This document shows positions 16,440-24,854 of a stretch of 64,000 nucleotides of DNA, in pieces. The stretch's first letter is position 1, and each line of letters begins with the position of its first letter. A model generated the notes under the pieces. That model had not been told where the DNA came from, searched no databases, and saw only the letters and a list, made by a program, of their open reading frames with translations. A program made the translations under genes and the position numbers. Origin of the DNA: Paenibacillus spongiae (GTDB lineage Bacteria > Bacillota > Bacilli > Paenibacillales > Paenibacillaceae); the NCBI RefSeq assembly GCF_024734895.1, contig NZ_CP091430.1, positions 1,652,001-1,716,000 of the forward strand. The letters run 5' to 3'.

Positions 16440-17647
16440 GCTCGCCAAGCAGCGAAGCCAAGGCAGCAGGCGGGGCGCTCGCACACTCGAAGAAAGCGCT
16501 GCTTGTTCTTGGCATTATTTTTATTGCGGTGAATTTACGGGCTCCGCTAACATCGGTAGGCCCTTTAATCGGTTCGATTCGGGAATCGCTCGGAATTTCG
16601 AATACGATGGCGGGAACCATTACGACCTTTCCGCTGCTCGCATTCGCCCTGCTCTCTCCGCTTACGCCTATGCTGGCGCGGCGGTTCGGAACGGAACGGG
16701 TCATCATGGTTTCGTTATGGGCTCTTGCAGGCGGTATCGTCCTCCGTTCCTTGGCGGGGACGGGAGCTCTATTCGGGGGGACGATCCTGCTTGGCCTGGC
16801 GATCGCGGTTTGTAACGTACTGATGCCAAGCCTGGTGAAACGGGAGTTTCCCGGCAGCGTCGGCCTGATGACGGGCGTCTATTCCGTATCGATGAATATG
16901 TGCGGTGCGATCGCTTCCGGTATCAGTGTTCCGATTGCCGTCGATCTGGGACTTGGATGGCGGGGGGCGCTCGGCTGCTGGGCGGTTCTTGCGCTGGTGT
17001 CGATCTTGGTCTGGCTTCCTCAATTCCGTGCCGGCCAACGCTTGGCAGGGTCTGCCCCTGCGCGGCGCGGCTCGAATGGCAGCTTATGGCGATCTGCGCT
17101 TGCCTGGCAGGTGACCATCTTCATGGGGCTGCAGTCGCTCATATTCTACATTGTGATTACCTGGTTTCCGCAAATTCTGGTAGACCGGGGGATGAGCTCC
17201 GATACCGCGGGCTGGATGCTATCGCTTATGCAGTTTGCGCTGCTGCCGGTTACATTCATCATTCCCATTCTTGCCGGACGGATGAACAACCAGCGCGTGC
17301 TTGTTATCATAACGGTCGTCCTGTACCTGACCGGCATCGGCGGATTCTACTTCGGCGGCAGCGCGCTTATACCGCTATGGGCGATTATTCTGGGCATCGC
17401 CATCGGCTGCTCGTTCAGCTTGGCGATGATGTTCTTCAGCTTGCGTACGCGAGACGCTCATGATGCGGCGAAGCTGTCCGGCATGGCCCAGAGCTTGGGC
17501 TACCTGCTGGCGGCGGCAGGGCCGACTCTCTTCGGCATGCTGCACGATCGGACAGGAGGATGGGATATGCCGTTCCTCCTGCTTGCTGCCGCAAGCCTGC
17601 TCGTTCTGGGCTGCGGACTAGGCGCCGCAAGGGATAGAACCTTGTAA
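16436..17647 (+). CDS. MFS transporter, CynX/NimT type
   Basis: 403 residues, 12 membrane segments, opening with the family motif NLRAPLTSVGPL after the first helix. This places it in the cyanate/2-nitroimidazole transporter branch of the major facilitator superfamily. The substrate is not determined by sequence; a small anion is plausible. Translation is coupled to the GntR gene through an ATGA overlap. The 3' end is followed by 134 bp without an obvious terminator before coaD. Confidence 0.88.
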   Translation: MSSPSSEAKAAGGALAHSKKALLVLGIIFIAVNLRAPLTSVGPLIGSIRESLGISNTMAGTITTFPLLAFALLSPLTPMLARRFGTERVIMVSLWALAGGIVLRSLAGTGALFGGTILLGLAIAVCNVLMPSLVKREFPGSVGLMTGVYSVSMNMCGAIASGISVPIAVDLGLGWRGALGCWAVLALVSILVWLPQFRAGQRLAGSAPARRGSNGSLWRSALAWQVTIFMGLQSLIFYIVITWFPQILVDRGMSSDTAGWMLSLMQFALLPVTFIIPILAGRMNNQRVLVIITVVLYLTGIGGFYFGGSALIPLWAIILGIAIGCSFSLAMMFFSLRTRDAHDAAKLSGMAQSLGYLLAAAGPTLFGMLHDRTGGWDMPFLLLAAASLLVLGCGLGAARDRTL

Positions 17648-17781
17648 TCAATCAGCTGTCCGACGGCTATACAAGCTTAGCGGAAGCGGGATTTTGCAAG
17701 GGCTGTTGATGCATGATGGGATGAAATGTTACAATTTTAGAAAATTTGCTGCTAAGCATCGCTTGCAGAGGGGGAATGCAC

Positions 17782-18270
17782 GTGGAGGCCGTTTATGCGG
17801 GGAGCTTCGATCCGATTACGCTCGGACATGTATCGGTTATTGAACGCGCTTTTAAATTATTTGACCGCATTCATATTGTCGTCGCGAATAACCGGGCGAA
17901 GAATCACAAGTTTACGCTGGATCAGCGCACGGAGCTCGTCAGGAAATCGATCGCGGACGAATATTCCGCTCGTACGGTGATTAGGCCATTCGAAGGCATT
18001 GTCGCCGATTACGTGAATGCCAACGGCATCGAAGCGATTATCCGCGGCGTGCGCAACGCGACGGACTTGGAGTACGAGCTTCAGCTCGAACAATACATGC
18101 GTCATACGACGGTGGCTGAAACGGTATACCTCTCGCCCTATGCACAGCATATGCAGACGAACAGCTCGCTCGTCCGGATGTTTTTCCAGTCGGGCAAGCA
18201 TGAGCACGCCAGAGCGTTCATGTGTCCGGATGCATTCGATCAGGCGCTGCTGTATCTGAATGGAGCGTGA
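17782..18270 (+). CDS. coaD: phosphopantetheine adenylyltransferase family protein
   Basis: 162 residues from GTG 17782, which has AGGGGG 7 nt upstream (ATG 17776 is too close to it). Nucleotidyltransferase motifs: YAGSFDPITLGH with the TxGH site, and R-containing RGVRNATDLEYE. CoaD makes dephospho-CoA from phosphopantetheine and ATP. The C-terminal part departs from ordinary CoaD: the usual ISSSLVKE-type motif reads TNSSLVRMFF and the tail is unlike the consensus. It is also not next to rsmD, the common CoaD partner. It may be a divergent or second CoaD. The next gene follows after 8 bp. Confidence 0.78.
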   Translation: MEAVYAGSFDPITLGHVSVIERAFKLFDRIHIVVANNRAKNHKFTLDQRTELVRKSIADEYSARTVIRPFEGIVADYVNANGIEAIIRGVRNATDLEYELQLEQYMRHTTVAETVYLSPYAQHMQTNSSLVRMFFQSGKHEHARAFMCPDAFDQALLYLNGA

Positions 18271-18278
18271 TTCTTAAG

Positions 18279-19013
18279 ATGCGTATAACGGTTCTTGGCC
18301 CGTGGGGCGCTTATCCGAAAGCGGGAGATGCGACGGCAGGCTATCTCATTGAATACGATAATCGGAGCATGCTGGTCGATTGCGGCAGCGGCGTGCTGGC
18401 CCAGCTCCAGAAATATAAGCCGGTGTATGCCTTGAACAGCGTACTCATTTCACATCGGCATTACGACCATGTCGCGGATTTGGGCTGCTTGCAGTACGCC
18501 TGCTTAATTGATGCCGACTTGGATCATCGCCGTGAAGCGCTGCCGATCTATATCGCGGAAGAACCGGAGCGAGAGCTCCAGTTTAAGCCGATGAAAGGAT
18601 CCGGCATCGAACGGATTTATGCAGGCGGGCGTTTGACGGAGGGAGAGCTTGAGGTTTCCTTCTTCAAAACGTTTCATGAAGCGTATTGCGTGGGGATGTC
18701 CTTCTCATACAAGGGAAAGAAGGCTGTCTACACGGCCGATACCTATTACGATGATTCGCTTATCATGCATTGCGCGGATGCAGACGTTCTTATAGCGGAA
18801 ACATCGTTCTATGCCGATATGAAGGATGCCCGTAATTACGGCCACATGAATGCGGCGGAGGTAGGCAGATTAGCGAAGGAGGCCGGCGTGCGTAAAGTCG
18901 TGCTGACGCATTTGCCCCACTTTGGCAGCGTGCCCCAGCTTGCTTCCGAGGTAGCGGATGTGTACGATGGCGAGATCGTTACCGCATACAGCGGGTTGAA
19001 CCTAGATGTGTAA
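18279..19013 (+). CDS. MBL-fold metal-dependent hydrolase (YhfI-like)
   Basis: 244 residues, ATG 18279. RNase Z/YhfI-type metallo-beta-lactamase fold: SHRHYDHVADL (about residues 62-72) with an unusual Arg in place of the second variable residue of HxHxDH, so the motif reads HRHYDH; YTADTYYDD (about 152), and LTHLPHF (about 210). Likely cytosolic dinuclear metal hydrolase of unknown substrate. It lies 8 bp after coaD and is probably co-transcribed with it. Confidence 0.85.
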   Translation: MRITVLGPWGAYPKAGDATAGYLIEYDNRSMLVDCGSGVLAQLQKYKPVYALNSVLISHRHYDHVADLGCLQYACLIDADLDHRREALPIYIAEEPERELQFKPMKGSGIERIYAGGRLTEGELEVSFFKTFHEAYCVGMSFSYKGKKAVYTADTYYDDSLIMHCADADVLIAETSFYADMKDARNYGHMNAAEVGRLAKEAGVRKVVLTHLPHFGSVPQLASEVADVYDGEIVTAYSGLNLDV

Positions 19014-19018
19014 TGAAC

Positions 19019-19051
19019 AAGAGGAGCCAGGGCATTTGCCCGGCTCCTCTT
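19019..19051. terminator. bidirectional terminator
   Basis: AAGAGGAGCC / GGCTCCTCTT with an inner GGGC/GCCC stem, between convergent genes. Confidence 0.85.
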
Positions 19052-19094
19052 ATTATGTAGATATCCGCATGTATGGATGGCGAATGATAGCTGT

Positions 19095-20174
19095 CTATTT
19101 GAAGAACAGAAAGTGCGTCGGAAGCGCCCGAAGCTGCCCGTCGGACGGCTTGTTAACGACCCTTCCGTTAAAAATGAGCGAGGATGATCCGCCGCCGTCC
19201 AAATTATAGCCGTCGATGGCGCCGTAACGGGTAAGCAGCAGCTGCATCTCCTGCAAGGTCGCGCCCGAGTTGCCGTTCTCGTTATACCCGTCCGTTACGA
19301 GAAATAGAAGCTGGTTATCTTTATAATTCGCCATAACCGTCCGCGGGGCCCGCTTCGGGCTTACCTGCCATTTGTCCGGGATCGGCTGGGGAACGCGGTT
19401 CTTCATTAATACAGGTACGAAGGAAGCGCCGAATTTCGGCTTCTGGGCATCCAGCTGGTTTTGGCTGTGGTAATTGCCCCCGATCAGCTCCATGTCCTCG
19501 TTCATGCCGACGAAGAACAAATCTTTGAACGTCGGTTCAAACCCGTTCACATACTTCCCGTCGATGACAGTCGTGCTGAGGGGATATCTTTTCTTCCCGC
19601 TGTCGGCAAATCCTCCCGCATTTACGCCCGCAACCGCGTTATAGCGCTTGACGGCAGACAAGGTCGTCTCCGCTTGGCCGGCGTTATCCTTGCCCAGCAC
19701 CATCTGCATCGCATTCGGAGACTTCAGCTTTACTTTCATCGCGTACCCGGTAAAATTTTGGGCTTTGATTTTGAAGAGCTGTGCCGTTAAGTTGTCCGAT
19801 TGCACCGTTTCGGCAGGGTATCCAAGCTGCCTTGTGATGCGCCGGTCATAGATCATGGCAGGCCTGCCGGATTGCGCGGCGGCTACTTTGGCGATTTGGC
19901 TCATATTCTCGTTCGTTTGATTGTACAAGGCGACTGATTTCTTAATCGACTGAGCGGTGGACACCGCCGTCTGCTTCGCTTGATCGAGACTGCTCTTGAG
20001 CTTGTCCGTATCGGCAGCGGTAAGGCTTATCTCGGATGCTGCAGAAACTTTCGGGAACACTTCGTCCGGAAGCGTGATGGATAGGTTGGCGGCAGCGAGC
20101 CAGAAGAAGATGCCAAGGAACGGGGCGCAAACGATTAGACCGAGGCGGTTAAGCTGTTTAACGGTAATACTCAT
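19095..20174 (-). CDS. exported phosphodiester glycosidase (NAGPA-domain) protein
   Basis: 359 residues. N-terminal hydrophobic segment (about 12-32) as signal or anchor, a helical stalk (about 40-130), then a NAGPA-type domain: VAGVNAGGF (about 200), VTDGYNENGN (about 295), and the signature YNLDGGGSSSLIFNG near the C-terminus. The domain is named after the lysosomal enzyme that uncovers mannose-6-phosphate by cleaving a GlcNAc phosphodiester; bacterial copies are thought to act on cell wall polymers or exopolysaccharide. It overlaps the upstream coiled-coil gene by 4 bp. Confidence 0.85.
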   Translation of the reverse strand: MSITVKQLNRLGLIVCAPFLGIFFWLAAANLSITLPDEVFPKVSAASEISLTAADTDKLKSSLDQAKQTAVSTAQSIKKSVALYNQTNENMSQIAKVAAAQSGRPAMIYDRRITRQLGYPAETVQSDNLTAQLFKIKAQNFTGYAMKVKLKSPNAMQMVLGKDNAGQAETTLSAVKRYNAVAGVNAGGFADSGKKRYPLSTTVIDGKYVNGFEPTFKDLFFVGMNEDMELIGGNYHSQNQLDAQKPKFGASFVPVLMKNRVPQPIPDKWQVSPKRAPRTVMANYKDNQLLFLVTDGYNENGNSGATLQEMQLLLTRYGAIDGYNLDGGGSSSLIFNGRVVNKPSDGQLRALPTHFLFFK

Positions 20175-20596
20175 TTCAGCACGTCCAAGTCTTTCTTCAG
20201 CTCATTCAGCTGTTTCTTCACTTCGCTGAGCTGGGTGAACAATTTATTGCTGTTATCGGTCTTGCTGCTTGCGTTGTCCTTCGAGAATTCGAGCAGCTCG
20301 TTAAGCGCGTCAACCTTGCCCTGCAGCTTGGCGATGTCTTCCCTGAACTGCGTGTCGAGCTGTTTCAGTTGTGCCTCATAGCTGGTTTGCATCGCCGTGA
20401 TTTTCTGCGAGGTTTGCTGTCCGACTTCCGTTGTGATGCTCTCCTTGATTTTACCGCTATACCATATCGCACCGAGAATGCCTGTGCCGATCAGAACGAC
20501 CCAAACACATAGAAAGACAAGCACAGACGGCCCCGATTTTCTCCGGGACTGCCGCTCGTGCACCGTATGCACGGATGATTGATACTCTGTATTCAC
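20171..20596 (-). CDS. membrane-anchored coiled-coil protein
   Basis: 141 residues. A basic N-terminus (RQSRRKSG) precedes one membrane segment (about 24-46, VLVFLCVWVVLIGTGILGAI) and a long external coiled coil to the end (QLKQLDTQFREDIAKLQGK; LSEVKKQLNELKKDLDVLK). No enzymatic motif. The ATGA overlap with the NAGPA-domain gene suggests the two products work together at the cell surface, perhaps as scaffold and enzyme. GGGAGGAG lies upstream of the start. Confidence 0.75.
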   Translation of the reverse strand: MNTEYQSSVHTVHERQSRRKSGPSVLVFLCVWVVLIGTGILGAIWYSGKIKESITTEVGQQTSQKITAMQTSYEAQLKQLDTQFREDIAKLQGKVDALNELLEFSKDNASSKTDNSNKLFTQLSEVKKQLNELKKDLDVLK

Positions 20597-20852
20597 TTGC
20601 GTTAATCTCCTCCCCTATTACAGACGTCTATGACTGGCGAACATGTTGCAGTCAATATAGTAGGAAAGTATATTGTACCATAGTTTAGAAGGGAGAGCAT
20701 ATCCGGTACGGACTCTCGCCGATCTCGGCATAGGGGCAGGCAGTTTTTGCTGCTTAAGTATTTCAAACCGCCGGATTGGGCTAACCTGCGGGCGCTTGCT
20801 TCCAATTCGGAACGAAAGGCAGTGGGCCCTAAGACATTGTCTTAACAGCGAA
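20597..20852. other. intergenic stretch without a recognised gene
   Basis: About 250 bp upstream of the minus-strand coiled-coil gene. Short open frames exist on both strands but none has a plausible start region or protein-like composition. The interval should hold the promoter of the 20596 gene. Confidence 0.5.
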
Positions 20853-20885
20853 AGAACCGCTCTTCTACGTGGATGAGCGGCTCTT
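20853..20885 (-). terminator. terminator of the LysM-CAP gene
   Basis: GAACCGCTC / GAGCGGCTC with one mismatch; on the minus strand the stem is followed by TTCTTTCG. Confidence 0.65.
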
Positions 20886-20903
20886 CTGCACGTTATCTGT
20901 CGG

Positions 20904-21638
20904 TCAAGGCTTAATAAACTGCTGCGTCCAATAATGATTCATGCTTCCGCCGGTGCAGTAACCGATGCCGATCTCGGTGAAGTCCGGGCTCATAATATTC
21001 TTGCGATGGCCGGGACTGTTCATCCACGAATTCATCACATCCTGAGGGGTGGTTTGACCGGCGGCAATATTCTCGCCCGCGTACGAGTAGTTGATATTGA
21101 AGGCCTTCATCATATCGAACGGACTTCCGTACGATGGCGAGTCGTGTGAGAAGTAGCCTTGGTCGCGCATATCCTGAGATTTAAACAGGGCTACCCGCGA
21201 GAGATCCCCATTTTCCGTCAGCGCCGAAAGTCCTTGCTTGGCACGTTCTTCATTGACAAGCCGGACGATTTCCTGGTTTACGTCGCCAGTGCTGGCGCTG
21301 CCTTCAGCATTGCCGCCGGCATTGCCACCGGCATTGGGATCGGCACTGCCGCTGCCGCCGAAGCCGTCACCGAAGGCGAGCGATTTCATCCCCGCACCGT
21401 TCGCCGGGAGACGGATGATATCCCCTTGATAAATCCAATGCGGGTCTTCAATTTGCGGATTGGCTTTGATGATGGCAGCCAAGGGAACAAAATGCTTGAT
21501 GGATATGTCCCATAGATTGTCCCCGCGTTTGACGATATGCTGGCTGGGATGCTGGCCGGGTTCTGCAGCCGATGCGATGCCGGCAGCTGCCGGCAGCATA
21601 GCGAATAACAATAATCCGGCTAACCGTTTGAATTTCAT
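20904..21638 (-). CDS. secreted LysM-CAP (SCP) domain protein, YkwD-like
   Basis: 244 residues from ATG 21638 (start of MKFKRLAGLLLFAML, a classical signal peptide ending near AASAA-type ASAAEP); the longer frame to 21779 has no ribosome binding site. A LysM domain (HIVKRGDNLWDISIKHF to IIRLPANG, about residues 34-80) should bind peptidoglycan, followed by a Gly/Asn/Ala linker and a CAP domain (LVNEERAKQGL, HDSPSYGSPFDMM, AGENIAAGQTT, NSPGHRKNIMS). The family is common in spore formers and includes spore coat and wall proteins; enzymatic activity is not established. A second CAP protein is encoded at 28007. Confidence 0.9.
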   Translation of the reverse strand: MKFKRLAGLLLFAMLPAAAGIASAAEPGQHPSQHIVKRGDNLWDISIKHFVPLAAIIKANPQIEDPHWIYQGDIIRLPANGAGMKSLAFGDGFGGSGSADPNAGGNAGGNAEGSASTGDVNQEIVRLVNEERAKQGLSALTENGDLSRVALFKSQDMRDQGYFSHDSPSYGSPFDMMKAFNINYSYAGENIAAGQTTPQDVMNSWMNSPGHRKNIMSPDFTEIGIGYCTGGSMNHYWTQQFIKP

Positions 21639-21939
21639 GGTGCAGCAGTCTCCTTTACGCACAGGATGATTTCCTTCTGTAATATGTTCAAACCGATGCT
21701 GCGTTATCCGCGTGCCGGACCGTGCCCGGGAAGGGAGTTTCATCCTGGCGCTTTGCTTGCTTTCGCATGCATATAACATTATGGAATATCTTCATGTATA
21801 CATAGCCACCTCTCCTTCAGCTGCATTTTACAATTCGGCAAAAGCATGATTCGCATGTAAAAGTTGTGATTGTACGATTATTCTGTGTTATCATTCTTCT
21901 AGATGAACTATTATTAACGATTGGGTAGGATATGATAAT

Positions 21940-22812
21940 ATGGAACAGCTTGATCGTCGAACGGAAACGGTGGTTGATGACGGCCGCCGGTTTCTATTTG
22001 CTCTAGGTGAACATGAACTGCCGCTGCAAGTGGAGAGCCTCGGATACAATCACGATCAGGAGCCGATTACGAGAACGAAAGGCTATCCTTGCTTCCATTG
22101 GCTGCAGACGCTTGAAGGGGAGGGCGAATTCGAGCTAAGCGGACGGCAGTTCAGCTTGCCTCCCGGCTGCGGTTCCCTGCTATTCCCCGGCGTGCCGCAT
22201 ACGTACGCTCCTAAGGATAAGAAATGGGTGACGATGTATGTAACCTTCGGCGGTTCGCTGGCCGAGTCGATACTCGCCGCTTTCGATATCAGACATACGG
22301 AATGGTTCCATTGGAATGAGGATGCGCCGATTACGGCTCAATTGGCCGCGATGATCGAACAGGTGCAGCATGACGAGGACCGTTCCGGCATGAATGCCTC
22401 CGCGCAGCTGTATCAATTTATTATGACTTTGAAGAAATACGGCCAGACGGGCAGCCGTTCATCGTCGCTTTTTCAGCATCTGGAGAAGCTTGATCCGCTG
22501 CTGCAGTGGCTTGACCGGCATTACGGCGATCCCGAGATCGGGTTGAACGATATGGCGCAGCTGCTCGGGCTGAGTCCGCGTTACTTGAATTCTTTATTCC
22601 GGCAAGCCTTCGGCATAACGACGTATGCATATTTGATCCGGCTTCGTATTCGCAAGGCGAAAGAGCTGATGAGCCGGGGGGACCGGAAATCGATTAAAGA
22701 AATTGCGGAGCTGTCGGGATATCGCGACCCGAGCCACTTTATCGCTACCTTCGGCAAGACGGAAGGAATGACGCCCGATCAATTTCGCAAGATGCAGGGA
22801 ATCGTGTTCTAA
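21940..22812 (+). CDS. AraC family transcriptional regulator
   Basis: 290 residues. N-terminal cupin-like sensor (residues about 15-130; HWLQTLEGEGEFELSG, LPPGCGSLLFPGVPH) and a C-terminal double HTH (about 185-285; LNDMAQLLGLSPRYLNSLFR and IKEIAELSGYRDPSHFIATF). The sensor resembles the sugar-binding AraC_binding domain, so it probably activates carbohydrate genes, but no clear target is adjacent. The divergent interval to the LysM-CAP gene is about 300 bp and otherwise shows nothing I can name. The start has only a weak GGTAGGAT upstream. Confidence 0.88.
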   Translation: MEQLDRRTETVVDDGRRFLFALGEHELPLQVESLGYNHDQEPITRTKGYPCFHWLQTLEGEGEFELSGRQFSLPPGCGSLLFPGVPHTYAPKDKKWVTMYVTFGGSLAESILAAFDIRHTEWFHWNEDAPITAQLAAMIEQVQHDEDRSGMNASAQLYQFIMTLKKYGQTGSRSSSLFQHLEKLDPLLQWLDRHYGDPEIGLNDMAQLLGLSPRYLNSLFRQAFGITTYAYLIRLRIRKAKELMSRGDRKSIKEIAELSGYRDPSHFIATFGKTEGMTPDQFRKMQGIVF

Positions 22813-22852
22813 TTATTATTATCTAGCACAATGATCGGAGCGAACAAAGAAG

Positions 22853-23977
22853 ATGAATGTAAAACATTGCGGGGTCTGCGGCGAAGAGAAGCCGTTGTCC
22901 TCGTTTACGAAGCGTTCCGGCCGAGGCGGGCGGCGCGGGACTTGCCGCTCTTGCCAGCGAAAGCGGCAGCGCGGAGCTGCTGTTTCCGCCGTGGAGGATG
23001 AGGAAGAATCCGCATCGCCGGCATTGGCCGACTTGGGAACGGAGGAGTCTTCTTCTCGGACCGTGAGGGGCGCGGCGGATATGAAAGATATGCCGGAAGA
23101 GCCTCCCAAACGAAAGCGGAGGCGCCGTGCCCGCCGAAAGCGCAAGCAGACCGGTGAAGGCGGCGCGGAAGAGCGGCTATCGTCTGCTCTTCTCGGTAAG
23201 GAAGAAGAGCCGGAAGCCTCTTCCGACGAATTGGAGCAGGAGCTTGGCCGGTCCAATGACGGCCCCCCTAAACGGAAGCGTAACCGTAAACGCAGAAAAC
23301 GGAGACGGCCGGATGAGGCGAAAGAGCTGCTGACATCCGGGCTGGAGAAGCAAGCCCTACAGCCGGATGAATCTATTGAGCCGCTTGTGCCTACCACGGA
23401 GCTGCCGAACCAGAGCGGTGAGGAGCTGAGCGGACAGACGGCTGAAACAAACGGGCATATCATCGGCGAATCGCTGCCCAAACGCAAACGCAAGCGTAAG
23501 CGCCGCCGCAAGCGCAAGAGTATGAATGCGATCCTGACGGATGAAGCGGAACGTCCGCCTGTCCGTCCGCCATACAAGCGTATCGTACCGATCAAAGGAA
23601 AGTTCATTTACGACACGCGCGTATTGAATGACCGGGGAACAGGCTTGATTCGTCTTCGCGGGAGACGCGAGACGGGCAAACGCTGGTCGACGGAAATTCC
23701 GACGGAAATGGCGGTACGCATGGTGAATGAAGGCGCTGCTGGCATTATAAATCCATCGTTGATTCATAAGCTGTATACCAAAACCGATTTCCGCTTATAT
23801 ATTCTTCAACGAGACGATTATGTATGCAAATACTGCGGCCGTTTTGGAGATACGATCGATCACGTGATGCCCAAATCAAAAGGCGGGCTGTCCACGCCGG
23901 CTAACTGTGTCTGCGCTTGCGCGGAATGCAACCTGAAGAAAGCCGATCATCTTGACTTCGTTTTTGACGATTTATAA
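22853..23977 (+). CDS. HNH endonuclease-domain protein with Arg/Lys-rich repeats
   Basis: 374 residues in three parts. The N-terminus is a small zinc ribbon (Cys7, Cys10, Cys32, Cys35: CGVCGEEK, CRSCQRKR). The middle (about 37-225) alternates acidic stretches with three blocks of the form PKRKR followed by 8-12 basic residues (KRKRRRRARRKRK, KRKRNRKRRKRRR, KRKRKRKRRRKRK). The C-terminus is an HNH nuclease domain: CKYCG, TIDHVMPKSKGG, NCVCACAECNLKKADH. The HNH part alone is common; the basic/acidic repeat middle is unusual and may bind nucleic acid. No partner gene indicates restriction-modification or a phage. GATCGGAGCG and a weak ribosome binding site precede ATG 22853. Confidence 0.85.
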   Translation: MNVKHCGVCGEEKPLSSFTKRSGRGGRRGTCRSCQRKRQRGAAVSAVEDEEESASPALADLGTEESSSRTVRGAADMKDMPEEPPKRKRRRRARRKRKQTGEGGAEERLSSALLGKEEEPEASSDELEQELGRSNDGPPKRKRNRKRRKRRRPDEAKELLTSGLEKQALQPDESIEPLVPTTELPNQSGEELSGQTAETNGHIIGESLPKRKRKRKRRRKRKSMNAILTDEAERPPVRPPYKRIVPIKGKFIYDTRVLNDRGTGLIRLRGRRETGKRWSTEIPTEMAVRMVNEGAAGIINPSLIHKLYTKTDFRLYILQRDDYVCKYCGRFGDTIDHVMPKSKGGLSTPANCVCACAECNLKKADHLDFVFDDL

Positions 23978-23987
23978 AAGAGCGATC

Positions 23988-24029
23988 CGCAAACTGCCTG
24001 TTGGATGGGAATTTCAACGGGTTTTTGCG
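23988..24029 (+). terminator. probable terminator
   Basis: Imperfect long hairpin with CGCAAA / TTTGCG outer arms and GTTG / CAAC inner arms, T-rich on the 3' side. Confidence 0.4.
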
Positions 24030-24164
24030 TTGGCCGGGTAATAATAGGTGAAAGAAAGGCCAATCAACAATTATCGTTAATTAATGTAAACTGTTTACGA
24101 GTTTGAAACATTTGGAGATGCTCATGAGACAATAATGAGATATTTTTAATGGCAGGGTGATACG

Positions 24165-24854
24165 ATGGACAAAAAAATTCTCGTCGTGGACGATGAGCAG
24201 AGCATTGCCGGAGCAATTGCCTATGCCTTCCGGCGCGAAGGGTATGTGGTAGATATCGCCTATAACGGCGAAGAGGCATTGGCTAAAGCAGCCATCTTCA
24301 AGCCGCATGTTATGGTGTTGGACGTCATGATGCCGAAGATGAACGGATATGACGTTTGCCGCAATCTGGAGAACCGTACGGGACTTGGCATCATTATGCT
24401 GACGGTGAAGAACGATATTGTAGATAAAGTAATCGGATTGGAGCTCGGCGCCGACGATTACATGACGAAGCCATTCGACCTGCGCGAGCTGGTGGCCCGT
24501 GTGAAGGCGTTGTTCCGCCGGCTGGAGAGCAAGCGCGAGGATGAAGCGCTGCCGGTCGTGGTCGGCGAGCTCCGGCTCACGATTCCAAATCGGACGGTGC
24601 TGCTTCGCGGCGAGGCGCTGGAGCTGACGCCCAAGGAATTTGATTTGCTTTCTTTGCTGTTGACGCATCCCGAGCGCGTGTATACGCGTGACGAGCTGCT
24701 TGATTTGGTATGGGATATTGATTATGCAGGCGGAACGCGTACCGTGGATATCCATATGCAGCGGCTTCGGAAGAAGCTGGGCGAGCCTTACCAGCAGCTT
24801 CTCCAGACCGTTTATGGCATCGGATACAAAGCGCTGCGCGAGCTGATCCTATGA
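24165..24854 (+). CDS. OmpR-family response regulator
   Basis: 229 residues. Receiver domain (1-115) with acidic pocket VVDDEQS, phospho-acceptor Asp53 in VLDVMMPKMNGYD, and Lys in MTKPFDLRE. Winged-helix output (about 130-225) with LTPKEFDLLSLLL and RTVDIHMQRLRKKLG followed by the usual YGIGYK turn. It overlaps the sensor kinase gene by 4 bp (ATGA), the standard two-component layout. Targets unknown; the lipoprotein after the repeat array could be one. Confidence 0.93.
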   Translation: MDKKILVVDDEQSIAGAIAYAFRREGYVVDIAYNGEEALAKAAIFKPHVMVLDVMMPKMNGYDVCRNLENRTGLGIIMLTVKNDIVDKVIGLELGADDYMTKPFDLRELVARVKALFRRLESKREDEALPVVVGELRLTIPNRTVLLRGEALELTPKEFDLLSLLLTHPERVYTRDELLDLVWDIDYAGGTRTVDIHMQRLRKKLGEPYQQLLQTVYGIGYKALRELIL

